Shown here: positions 26,101 to 64,000 of the stretch, in pieces
Layout: every line of letters starts with the position of its first letter
How positions within the stretch are numbered: position 1 is the stretch's first letter
Assembly (NCBI RefSeq): GCF_035582795.1
Contig: NC_134365.1
Location: forward strand, 35,010,135-35,074,134
Length of the DNA stretch: 64,000 bases
From: Mycteria americana
Lineage: Eukaryota > Chordata > Aves > Ciconiiformes > Ciconiidae
Direction of reading: 5' to 3'
Notes under the pieces: generated by a model
Database searches by the model: none
What the model was told of the DNA's origin: nothing
What the model saw: only the letters and a program-made list of their open reading frames with translations
Made by a program: the position numbers and the translations under genes

Positions 26101-27991
26101 TGAATGCTCTGCATCTTGATGCCCAATTTGCAAGGAAGGCCCCAAACTAACCTCTCTGGATGCTACCCTCAGAAACCAGCTTTTAAGGTCCTGACAAGCA
26201 CTCTGTGGTCTGAACTCTCAGTGACTTCTAGCCTTGTAGGACAAGGCAATGGCAACTGAGGCAATTCAATAGCTCACAGAAATCCCAAGATCCCGAATTC
26301 TCCATCCCTAACCTTAAAAAGAGCAAGCTGCAATAATGACAGGTTCCCCACAGCTGATGACAGTCTCCTTCCACAGTTACAACGGGAGTCGGCAATGAAC
26401 CAGCTACTGGGAACAAGAGGGTCACCGCATACTGACAGGTACGGCTCGAGCACACCGAGGGCATCACTCAGCCCTTGGGCATGAAGCGGGGCTCCCGTTA
26501 GCCACTGGTTCTTTCAGTGGGAGCCGGGTTCGTATTTTGAGACACTTTTTAGCTCACATGCTGAATGACACAAAGTGAACATGTTTATGCTGCTGGCAAT
26601 GCACTAATAGAAGATGTCTGTTCAGGATGGTTAGTGATCACCTGCTTAGTGTTTGAGTCTCTACAAGTAGTTCTCTACACCAGCTATAAGGCATTAGGCA
26701 AATGCTTATGTTGTGGACAACAGATGCAAGTTACAGTGTTTCTGCTAGTAGTAATTGAATGTCTTTTCTTTAATTGTTATGGAGAATCGATGACAAATGT
26801 AAATGAAACATTTTAAATATAAAAAGTATTTGTTTGTTTAAAGAAATGTTACAGATTTCAATTTCTATTAGAAATCCAGTAGTTTGGCAGGGTGAGTCAA
26901 ATCCTGCTCCCGCTGCTGTCAAAAACCCCGCTGACTTCAGTGGGAGGAAGGTAAGACACAAGAGAGGAGCCAGTCTCTACAAGGTATGCACAAATGAATC
27001 CCAGAATGGAAAAGGCATGAGGCATGATTAAATGCGTAGGTTTTGATAAAATTGGAGCTTGCCATTTTTTTTCCCGAAATAAGTGGGGCATTAGCAAACA
27101 GTTTAATGCTGAAGAAAATGCAGACTTCCTATGGAAATCTCCAAGCATCTGCTTCTCTTCAGGCTCAAGTACTCATGGCTTGGGGTCAAGTCTAGTTCTG
27201 GTGAGGCTCCAACCGAAGTGTGCCAGGGGAATGGTGGCTGATGGTGGTGGCTGTCCTTCTCCTGCTCCCCGCACCCCATCACAAAGACACACAGGTCTGT
27301 TCCCCAAAGCCACAAAACGGCCAAGCCCTGGGGCTGGCTCCCCCACCAGAACATCAGAGAGAAGCAACAGATTTAGGACCTACGCTTATACAATGCTCAT
27401 TTACACTCTCATGGTGCCTTTCGTGCCTGTATCCAGAATGCTACGCTTAACCCAGTGAGGCAAATGGTGCACGAAACAGCAACAGAACAAAGAAACAAAC
27501 AAACAAACAAACCGGATGCGTATGACTGGAAGCAGAGTTTTGGCTAAAAGGCAGGGGGGAAAGGGTGTGAACTGACATCACTCCAGTTGGGATTGACAAC
27601 AAGAGGAGCTGCTGCCCTAAAGGAGCAGAGCTTATGGTTGAAGGGCTAAGGATAATAACAGAATAATGCAATTCATGGGTGGAAGAGGGGAAACAAATTA
27701 ATTGTGATGAATTTCTATGAGCAATGCTCTATATAGTCTCACAGACAATTAACACAGACTTTAGGCTGATCTGATAACTCAGTATCTGGGGACAGCGTGA
27801 TATGCCTATTGGAGAAATGAGTCTGTTTTCTGCAAGAAAATACACCCATAGCAGTATTTTCAGTACTGGATAATCATTATTTGGATTTGATTTGAGTAAA
27901 CTCACAAAAGATGGAATAGATAACAGAACGGATGGTTGCGATTTTGGTGTGTAGCAAACAGGGGTGTCTTCTTTTCAGAAGGAGGTGAACT
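23140..27991 (-). other. SLC38A1: Probable SLC38A1 3' UTR (distal end uncertain)
   Basis: No acceptor is needed after the stop, and I recognise no interspersed repeat in this 4.9 kb. SLC38A1 mRNAs are known for 3' UTRs of several kb, so a long UTR is expected. Minus-strand AATAAA hexamers (TTTATT on plus) occur at 23288-23293, 23160-23165, 22942-22947, 21832-21837 and 21788-21793. The boundary given uses the 23160 signal, which is followed by a GU-containing stretch. Local low complexity includes an (AAAC)n run at 27492-27512. The distal end is a guess without transcript data. Confidence 0.4.
23160..23165 (-). terminator. Candidate SLC38A1 polyadenylation signal (AATAAA)
   Basis: The minus strand reads AATAAATAGG, followed about 45 nt later by GAAGTGTTGAG, a GU-type downstream element. 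It is one of several hexamers in the area and was chosen because it gives a typical UTR length. Other candidates are listed under the 3' UTR entry. Confidence 0.25.
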
Positions 27992-55435
<27,444 letters not shown>

Positions 55436-55529
55436 CCTGGGTGAGGAAGTGTACGTATCCAAGTGTTTCTCCAAATATTAGTGTTTGGTTGGTATCTTGT
55501 GAGTAAACTGCAGCCACAGTGTCAGCAAC
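55436..55529 (-). other. SLC38A1: SLC38A1 5' UTR part of the start-codon exon
   Basis: Upstream of the ATG, the minus strand runs back to a plausible 3' splice site (gtgttttatttag before GTTGCTG) with its AG at 55530-55531. The exon would then carry 94 nt of 5' UTR, including the in-frame TAA. This implies at least one further non-coding exon upstream. The acceptor is inferred from the motif only. Confidence 0.5.
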
Positions 55530-58500
55530 CTAAATAAAACACAAGAAAAAACCCCAAGATGTATACCACCAACAGCAGGCAATATCACCAGAAGAAACCA
55601 ATGAAACCTGGATAAGAGGGACTATCCTTACCAACCAATTTTGTATTGTTAGAAGGACCTCAGGTTATAACCTAAGTGCATTGCAGAACAGTAGTAAGCT
55701 CACACGCCTTAATGACATCAACGTCACTAACCTTACAAATTCACTCAGTCCCGCAACCAACTGCTGGAGACAGTACTTGTACTGATAAACTAGTGAGCAA
55801 ACCAATCCTATTTGTTCTTAGGAAAAAAGATTAACCACCTACAAATCAAGGAACAGAAATTATTTGCTTGTCCAAGTCCCATTTCAATATTCAGTGTTCA
55901 TCTTCTGTATGTTCTCCATGTTGCCTCTTACTTAAAAATATAAAACATCTTGCGTCCATGCTGTTGCTAAGTGGATGGAACAGAGGGATAGAGTAATCCC
56001 AGTACTCTGTTCTACTAATATCCGTATTCCAGGTATTTGAATATGTTAAGTTTTTTTGGTAAAGAGGATGTGCAGAGGATGCTTTGTGTACGGTTAAACT
56101 TATTCTGAACAAGAACAGAAACAGACAAAAACAAATCCCTAAGCTCATGTATCATAGGCAGAAAGAGTAATGTGTATCTTGTGTCAAGCAGTTGTTATCT
56201 AGAGATCACCTGATCTCTCCTCTGATAGATGTGTTGCTTAAAAGCACCAAGAATAACACCAAAGGCAGATCAGACAAGTCTGCTACAGCGACATATTTCC
56301 TCATCAGCAATGCAAATCAACTGAAAGACCAATATTTTCCGGAGTCCGACCGCTCTCGGCTGAGCTACAACTCCAGCATGGTGCTGAGGCAACAGGATGT
56401 TATTCACAAACAAGCTCCTGCACCACAACTCTCTCAATTCCCATTTTGTGAATGAATTTTCTGCAGCATTGCCAAACAACGATTCACCCTGGGGTACATG
56501 GTGAACGCTCAGATGCCAGGTTAATTTGGGGGCATTTTAAAATCCTCAGGGCTGCCTCAAAACCATCAAACTGCTCTCATGCAACCAAAGAAGCAGGAGC
56601 ATCCCCGACTCTTGCAGGGCACTACGTCGAGGCAGGAGGACATAGTTCACTTCTTCAGTTATGACATCTGCCTGTTTCAAATTAAGTTTACAGGACCCAA
56701 TACTTCTGGTTTATACCACATCCCCACTATGCACAAAAGGGCTTTGCAAATGAGCATTTTTTCCCCTGTAAATACTTTCTCAGAAACGTAATTTTATCTG
56801 GAAATGCGCTCTTAATTTCTCTTTACATGTGCTCTTAACGTTTCCTCAAGAGCCTAAACCGTCCAAATTGCAGGTGCAACGTTTAAAGGCGAGCCTCGAG
56901 GCTTACACTAGGGCAGGATCTGCTCTTTTCTACCGAAGGAGCAACGAAGCACGTGCTTACGGTGGCAGACGGGGCCTGGTACAGCCCGGTGGGAGAATGG
57001 GGGGGATGTGAGCTGGGTCCTTTTCAACTCCTCTACAGAGGAGATTCCCACTACAGATACCAGGGGAGCGACCGCTCGGGTATTAAAATGTTGGCACAGT
57101 AAAAAAAATAAATGGATTTAGGCTGCTGATGAATAAATGCAGACTGGCAAGCAGAGGGTGGTTTTAGCAGTGACATTCTGGAACAGTCTTCCCGGAGGCT
57201 GCGGGGATAAAATAGTCTACCTATTTTGGAAGAGAAGCATGATCTTTTTATAAAAGGATAAAGCCACAGGAGACGGCGACTGCTGAGGTGGCAAGGACCG
57301 AGCCTGCTGAATCCTGAAGCTTCTTGTGATTATGAGTTCCTAAAATAAACAATTCCTTAATAGACGTGACAACCTCTGTATCGAGATCTCTATCCCCTGG
57401 CATTTAAAAACCCGTGTAAAGGTTCGTCTAAGACTCAAGCAGAGCAGCTTTCCCTTTGGGCACTGTTTTGCATCACGGTCCCCCAGGAGGATTTTCAGAA
57501 CTGCCTTGACATTGCCTGTGCTTAATAAATTCCCCATTAAGTGTTTCAAAAGCAGGTGCTGAAATTAGCACTCCTGTGAGGTAAACAGCGTGCTGGAGAG
57601 CAGACTTCACAGCTCACTGACGTGCAGCTCCTGCGCTGCCGTTCTGCTCCTCCGTAGCTGAAATGCTGCAAGGCCGGACTGGCAGGAAAACGGCTCGCTG
57701 GTTTATTTGCAAGGAATCTTTGCAGTGCAACCAGCCTTTTTTTGTTTTAACCAAAATTCGGATTCTACGAAAAACTGATTGACTGAAGGTGCAGCAAAAC
57801 CTGAGCGCGAGCAGTGCCAGCTGAACCACCAGCAATGGTTTCAGCAGATTCCAGGTTTCAGGCAGACGCGTTGCTCCTGAAGCAGCACGACAGCAGGCAC
57901 ATCTTTGAATCTGCCTCGGGTTCTTGCTAGGTTAAGTGATTTACTAAAAAAACACCAAAACAAACCCCTGAAATAAAAAAAATTGTTGAGTGAAATAATG
58001 CATTGCACTTCCAAGTATGAGAAAACCTGATCTCAGTGCCAAAACACAAGGAGGGTGAAGAGAGAGCGGTGGGGCTGGGGACCAAAACTCTCCTGTCACA
58101 GCATGAACTCATCACATATCTTTGGCAAAGGATAACCACCTCATCCTTAGCACCTCCATCTGTAAAATTAAGATGGTAATAGCAACAATAACACTCAGTT
58201 TGTGAAGTGCTTGCAGATTCAGAGGGAAAGGGTGATAGAAGTGTGATACCTGCGAAAAAAAACACTATGCGAATCGCAAATTTTTTGCAAAGATAACTTT
58301 ACCTTAGATATATACAGAGCAAACCTTTTGTCATTGCTAACGGCTCCCTCCACGGTCAGTGGAGTACAGGTGGTCACAGGAATTTCACCCCTAAATCGCC
58401 TATTTTAAATTTCAAGTTCACAGATGTGACAAACAGCAGAGCCTAAATGAAATCTACAGTCCCTCAGGGCAGGTTTCACATCAACCAGCTTTATTCCCTA

Positions 58501-61500
58501 CACGTTGAGCGTCGGTCCCAGGCTCGTCACTTGGTCTCTACAGCGGAGCCTGGTGCTGCCAGAGGACAATCCGTCCCGGCCCACGGGAAGGGTCTGCAGC
58601 CACGCTGAGCTGCTCTCTGCAGATGCAGCAGCTTTGAGAAGCTCCATACTAGCTCCATACTCCATACATAGCCCCATAGTAGCTACTATAAAGAAAATTA
58701 ACTCTATCCCAGCCAAAACCAGCACACTCCCGAAGGCAGCTTCGACGCTGGGACAGCCAAGCTAAACAAGTCGCCAGCCTCAGGTGTAGGTGCCACTAAT
58801 GCTGTGGGAAGAAACAAAATAATGGCTTCAACTAATAAAAATTCACCATATGTTGATGCTGAGCTACTGGAAGCAGCATGGTAGTATTTTTACTTTTAAG
58901 GCCTTTTCATTCAAGAAATGTCATGAAATAAATGCAAATAAATATGCTATGTTGACAAAAGTTCCTAGACTGAGCTTTATTCTTAATTCACATTGAAAGG
59001 CAGTAAATAATCATCTGAAGAGTGACTGCAGCAATCCCAATCACTTCCAGTCACTGTGCCTACTACTCTGGCCCAGCCTTAAACCCCCCCAAAAAGAAAA
59101 CTTCCAGAGACCTGCCCTCAAACTTCTCTCCAGACACACACATAGTAAATCAACAAGAGGTAAGAATTTTGCTCTTACTTCAAACTCTTCTACTCAGATG
59201 GGCAAACACTCCTGCTTGAAGCAAGAATCACCCTGAGAGAAAACCAGGAAAGAGCTAATGACCTTCTAAAGGAACCTCCAAGGTCTGTGTTTGGTAGCTG
59301 ATCCAGCCCCTCTGTTTAGTAGAAAAAGCACTGCTGTGGCCTAGAAGCTTGGCTTTCTCTTTAAACATCCCATGACATGTCTTGTAAAAGCCATTATGGA
59401 TAATTTATTCATCGTGTGCTCCTTGCAGAATATGGGAAAGATTACAACTGGTCACAGACTTCAGAAGGAGGACTATGAGATGACACAAGAAGATAAAATG
59501 AGTTTATTTTTCTCAAGGATACTGAGACCTTCACAAGCCATTAAAACACATTCCAAGAACGGGGGTCATTTTCTCTGTTGCCTTCTGAAACATCAAAAAA
59601 AAAAAAAAATCCCTGCAACTCCAGTTTTCTGGACTGTTAAAATTCCACAACAGCCGTAATGGGCTCAAAAAGTTTGTATTTGAAAAAATATGGTAATACA
59701 GACAATCTAACTTTATTTCTTCTGTTGGCTCAAGTATGACTCCTTTCTGGGCAGTACCTGAACGAGCTGTAATCTCAGAAAACGCTTAGCTAGAAGTTGT
59801 GTTTTTAACAGTAACATCATCACTCCTGGTGGTAATGGTGATGGCTTAATTCACAGGCCATTTTTTTTTCATATCCTATAAATGGCATCACTCAAAAAGT
59901 GCCATCTTAAGACACATGGCTGCCCAAAAGCTGACCCAGTATGCGAGAGGCGTTTGGGTAAGTGGTCGGGTTGGACGACATCTCCCCTGTCTCTGGGTAC
60001 GGTTTTTGTCACGTGCCCTTGCACACTCACCGGGCACTTCTTTCACTGAGCACTACCCGCAGTCAAACGGTCTTGGGGATGGCAAATATCCAAGACATGC
60101 TAAGCAATTTTAACTATGGAATTCAAGGTAATTTGCTTAAAAGCTGAAATATGACTCAACTTTCTTCTCAAAGGGAGTTTTGCCAAGAACTCCTCTTGGT
60201 TGGTTACGAGTCATCAGAATCCAGTGCTTGAGCTTCATGCAAGCTGGTTTTTTTCCTGCAAAGCCTGAGATGTGATACGTCTTTCTTTGCTCATACTTTT
60301 GAAAGTTTTTCAAAGAGCAATATGACCAGTAAGACTCCATGGATATAAATAATGAAACACTGAGCCTGAAACTCTGCGTATGGACTATTCACTTAAATGA
60401 CAAAAAGCAATAATAGGCTTTATACGTAACAGTATCACGTTGGGAGGCGGGGAAGCAGCTATCTCCTTTTTGTTCAGCATTGGTGACACCTGACATGTGG
60501 AACATAAAGCTCCCGATTTACTCCTCATCTACAGGAAGGACAAAATGGAGAGATTAGAGAAGAGCCACCGAGATAACAAAGAGCTTGGAAATTAAAGACT
60601 GACTCACATCCACTGAGCAAACATCTGCAGTGCTTGAAATGTCATTGCCTCCAGCTCCTCGGTACTGCCCCTCTGCAGCAGGCTGCAGCCGCCGGAGCGG
60701 CGGAAGGAAGCGGGTTCACCCCGGCCCCGCCGGCAGCCCAGCCCCGGTGGGCTCCAGGGTGCCACGGAGAGCCACCGAGGCACCGGCACGCACCCGTCCT
60801 GCCCACCGGCAACACCGCCAGGCCGCGGGCAGTGTGGCGGCCGGAAGGCCTTCCAGCTGCTGCAGCTGTTTGCTCGGTGGCTGCAAGCCACCACCTTTCA
60901 TTTCCAGGCTTCTTCTCTCTCACACAGCCCCCATGGCACGAGGGATGGAAACAGTTAAAAGATAAGGTTGGGGGCAGGGGGGGAACAAACAAGTGACAGA
61001 AGACCTGAGAAGGAAGCTCAGAAGAGGATGCTATAAAAAAGAAGCGATGAGCACAAATGTGGATTCTCAACCTTTCTCTCGGTACGGCGTGACCTTGCGC
61101 TGCAACAGGAAAATGTCCCTGCTCTGCCCCATCGCTCTCCACACTGCCATAAAGAAAGGGAAGACAGTCCCAAATTAAGTCTCGACAGGCTACTCAGCTG
61201 ATCAAAGGCAGGCAAATAAGAAATCATAAAATCCCAGTCTGATTCACCCAGTGATTCATTACTTTAGGCAAAACACTTAAAGATGAGCCATAAAGGAAAA
61301 TGGTTTTAAGTACATTTTTGTTTTGAGCCCTTCCCAGTCAATTTAGGGAAGGCATTTGGCAGAGGGATATAGTCACATTTTTTCCTAATTATATTTCTCT
61401 GTGAAATCCTCTCAACAGTCTTGGTTTTGCTGAAGAGATCCCAGAACGCACCACCACAAATAAACGAACTCTTGCCTTCCACAGAAAGTGGAAGTGCTGT

Positions 61501-63539
61501 ACAAGTGGGGCTTCATGGGTTGCAGCAACGAAGCAGACTATCCAGATGAATTTGTGAGGGCTAAATAGCAGCTCTGAAATTCTTATTTAAGATAAATTTT
61601 GTATTACAGAAGGAAGAACTCTTTGCCTAAGTTCATAGGCAACCCACTTTTCCTTCCGCCCCAATTTGCAAGTAATTTCCTTACTTCAGTTTTCTTGACT
61701 GTGAGAGACTCAGAGTGATATTTACCTGATAAGGTTACACAAATATTATGAGAGTTAACTGAAAGTTAACACTTTCAACATGAAAAAGCTGCCATTTTTC
61801 CCCAGGAGTGGCCACTCAAACTTCTTGAATTGGATTAAGGTCACAGCAATAAATACCTATCAGAAAGGAAACTGAATTCAGGCTTAGAAGATTTAAATAT
61901 TCCCACAACATCTCATTCGCCTTCACAATACAAACCTTTAAAGTGGCGGTTATTGTCATGCTATGTGCTAAGTGTGTTTCCACAGAAATGAGCAATTTGA
62001 GAAAAAGACGGGAGAGCATGGGAGGAAGGAGAGTCCCATTTCTGCTCAGTCACCACTCTTCCCCTGGTAAAGAACAAACCCCCAAACCAGCAAACCCTGA
62101 CGAAATGTAGGACAGAGACCCAGGACGAGGAGCCCACAAGCAGTCTGGCTGAGAGAGCCCTGCCTCCCCTTCCATCCTTTAAAACCCTTGTAAAAAGCAG
62201 GATTTGGACACGGAGGACAATTGCTCCTCCATGTTCTATGGCAGTCTGCAGAAAGCATCGAACAATTCAGAGGATAATCCTCTGCACAGGGGTGTGAGGA
62301 GCGTGGCGCTCGCTGCCAACACGTCTCCCGTCCTCACCCGGGCTGGAGAGCCCCGTTGGTCCAACTACAGCATAAATAGTCTCAAGTGACAAGCCAGAGG
62401 ATGCTGCAGTGTGCTTCAGTGAAGTGCTCTCTCTATGGTGCCTCTTAAAAAGGAAAAAAAAAAAAACCCACCACCTTCCAAAAAGGCAAAGTCAAATAGG
62501 AGTCATTCAGTATGACAGTGAAGCAGATCCCATTTTAGTCAGTGAATTTCCACCGAGCCACAGCAGAAGGCCTCTGCTCACCGGGAATATGGCAATTTCT
62601 AGATTTCGGACAGGTCTTGCCACTTGATTTCAGCGCAATTTTGGCATAGGCTCCTAGCCTGAAAAGGGCAGTTACTGATACTCTGGATCCTTCAGCAACA
62701 GCTGGAATTTCCTTTTAGAGGCTTTTTAAAGAAAGTTGGTACTTTGGCAGCAAATGAAGTAAAAGTTAGACGGAAGGATGCTCTTTCTTTCTCCCCCTGT
62801 AGCTGTTCTTACTTTTGATCTAAAACAGTTAGACTGAGAATGTCTTTTTTTTTCCTCCCAGAATGTATTTTATCAATTAACAAGGACCTTTTGCTAATAC
62901 TTTACTTTTAGAACCATGGCTGGTACATGTTATTTTGCCTTTCAAGCACGAGTAAATCCCAAACAAACCTGAAAGTGAGTGAAGCACCACAAAAGCACAG
63001 CTTACTATCATTTGGAATAGAGGTTAGTAGAAATGCCCCAAAGCAGTCCGCGGGACACTGAATAGCCTAAGGCTATGTGGCGGGTTCAGCTGGTGGCACA
63101 AGCAGACTACAGTTTCGCCTTCCGTAAAACCAGCTGCCAAACACGGGGTTTATTTCAGTCCCCCTAATGCCACATAAACAAAGCCCGGGTTTACACACCT
63201 CCTCGTCTCCTCTTTCACAAGGAGATACGTCCTAGCTACAGGTTGCATTACAAACTCTGCAAAACAATGGAACAAACCCGCTGCCCTAAGAGCAAGCCGG
63301 ACGCATATACACGCGAGCAAATCCATACCCAGGCGTTCAAACCTGCCCTTTTTTGTTCTCCCTTTCGGCTCGTTAAAAGCGAGCAGCTTAGCTGTTACTA
63401 TGTATTTACGGAAAAACACGCACACACACACGCACAGGCGTGCGCGCCGTGGGCCCAGCCTGCATTTTCTGAATACCGTAAAACTTCCCCGGACCCTACG
63501 GCAGCGCTGGATTTAGGCGAACGGCAGGAACGCTGCCCA
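55530..63539. other. 5' intronic/upstream region of SLC38A1
   Basis: About 8 kb between the start-codon exon and the CpG-rich block. It holds the GC-rich patch at 60.6-60.9 kb, an A-run near 59596 and a small near-duplication of agctccatact around 58640. I recognise no coding exon or transposable element. Non-coding SLC38A1 exons may be hidden here. Confidence 0.5.
60604..60890 (-). promoter_or_regulatory. GC/CpG-rich patch, possible alternative first exon of SLC38A1
   Basis: A compact CG-rich island lies inside otherwise AT-rich 5' sequence. On the minus strand it runs into GTGGAT/gtgagt (exon edge 60608, donor bases 60602-60607), so it could be an alternative non-coding first exon spliced to the start-codon exon. 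The donor lacks the usual AG before GT. No transcript evidence is available. Confidence 0.25.
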
Positions 63540-64000
63540 GCAAGGCAGGACTAAACCCGCGGCCGCGCATCTTGCGAGGGCTGCGGCACACGCGGCCCAG
63601 CCGCGCAGCCCCAGCCATCACGCTGGCCAGGGTGAAACTCTATTTTTTTTTTTGGTGCTGCCAGCGAAAGCTCGTAGCTGCCAACTGCCGGGTTTTGGGG
63701 TTTTTTTTTCGTTTTCTTTTTGTTTTTTTTTTTTTTTTTAAAGGCACGCTGCAGCGACTCGCTACGGCAGCATCCCGGCGGGCAGCCCCCCCGCCGCCCG
63801 CCCCGGCCGCGGGGAGATGCCGCATGGCCGGCTCCGTCCCCACCCGCCCCGCCGCAACGGTGCCGCTGGGCTCCCCCAGCCCAGCCCTTCCCCGACTCGC
63901 TGCGCGCATTTTTCGGGTTTGAAAATCCTCCGCGCCCGGCGGCGGAGGCACGTTTGCCGGGGGGGGGGGGGAGGGGGGGGGCGCTGCGCACACGGCGGAG
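63540..64000 (-). promoter_or_regulatory. SLC38A1: CpG-rich block, probable SLC38A1 promoter/first exon
   Basis: This is the densest CpG cluster of the window and runs off its right end. It contains many CG dinucleotides (for example CGCGCCCGGCGGCGGAGG), a 13-G run followed by A and 9 G at 63959-63981, and long T runs near 63640-63740. It lies upstream of the start-codon exon on the gene's strand, where a CpG-island promoter is expected. I could not find a convincing first-exon donor inside it, so the transcription start may lie here or just beyond 64000. Confidence 0.55.
63959..63981 (+). repeat. Poly-G tract (G13-A-G9)
   Basis: A run of 13 G, one A and 9 G lies in the CpG-rich block. It can form a G-quadruplex on the plus strand, which is the template strand for SLC38A1. 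Such runs are also prone to sequencing and assembly length errors. Confidence 0.9.

Noticed and set aside
26565..26816. 83-codon plus-strand frame with hydrophobic stretches resembling membrane spans
   Set aside because: It lies antisense in the probable SLC38A1 3' UTR. The hydrophobicity reflects T-rich sequence, and no splice context fits a gene.
60642..61142. 166-codon minus-strand open frame in the GC-rich patch
   Set aside because: Composition-driven frame in CpG-rich DNA without any family resemblance. It may be 5' UTR or promoter, not protein.
63551..63993. Overlapping frames on both strands in the CpG-rich block
   Set aside because: They consist of poly-Pro, poly-Lys and poly-Phe from homopolymers; this is promoter-type sequence.

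Overview
This is vertebrate nuclear DNA, almost certainly from a bird. It has long AT-rich non-coding stretches and GT-AG introns. It carries three CR1 LINE fragments of the avian type, whose 3' ends have the ATTCTGTG-like tail and no poly(A). One conserved gene can be read in full: SLC38A1 (SNAT1, the system A sodium-coupled glutamine/alanine transporter). It lies on the minus strand with 15 coding exons between 55435 (ATG) and 27992 (stop). All exons join in phase and give 489 codons, close to the length I recall for the human protein (487).

Layout. 1-23 kb is intergenic and lies downstream of SLC38A1. It holds two minus-strand CR1 fragments (5.68-6.38 kb and 15.77-16.83 kb; the second keeps an open reverse-transcriptase C-terminus), scattered low-complexity DNA, a nearly perfect 78-nt hairpin at 17.5 kb, and a few exon-like plus-strand segments at 14.2-17.4 kb. 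About 23.1-28.0 kb is probably the long SLC38A1 3' UTR. 28.0-55.4 kb is the coding part of the gene. Intron 1 contains a probable endogenous-retrovirus LTR (48.4-48.7 kb) and intron 9 a short CR1 tail (35.7-35.9 kb); both point opposite to the gene. 55.5-63.5 kb is the 5' region, with a GC-rich patch at 60.6-60.9 kb. The window ends in a strong CpG-rich block (63.5-64.0 kb) that is the best candidate for the main SLC38A1 promoter and first non-coding exon.

The rest looks like ordinary avian non-coding sequence. I found no CRISPR array, operon, tRNA, rRNA or recognisable second conserved protein gene. The most unusual signal is the long hairpin at 17467-17544. It lies about 100 nt beyond a run of three mutually in-phase, exon-like plus-strand segments that I cannot assign to any known gene.
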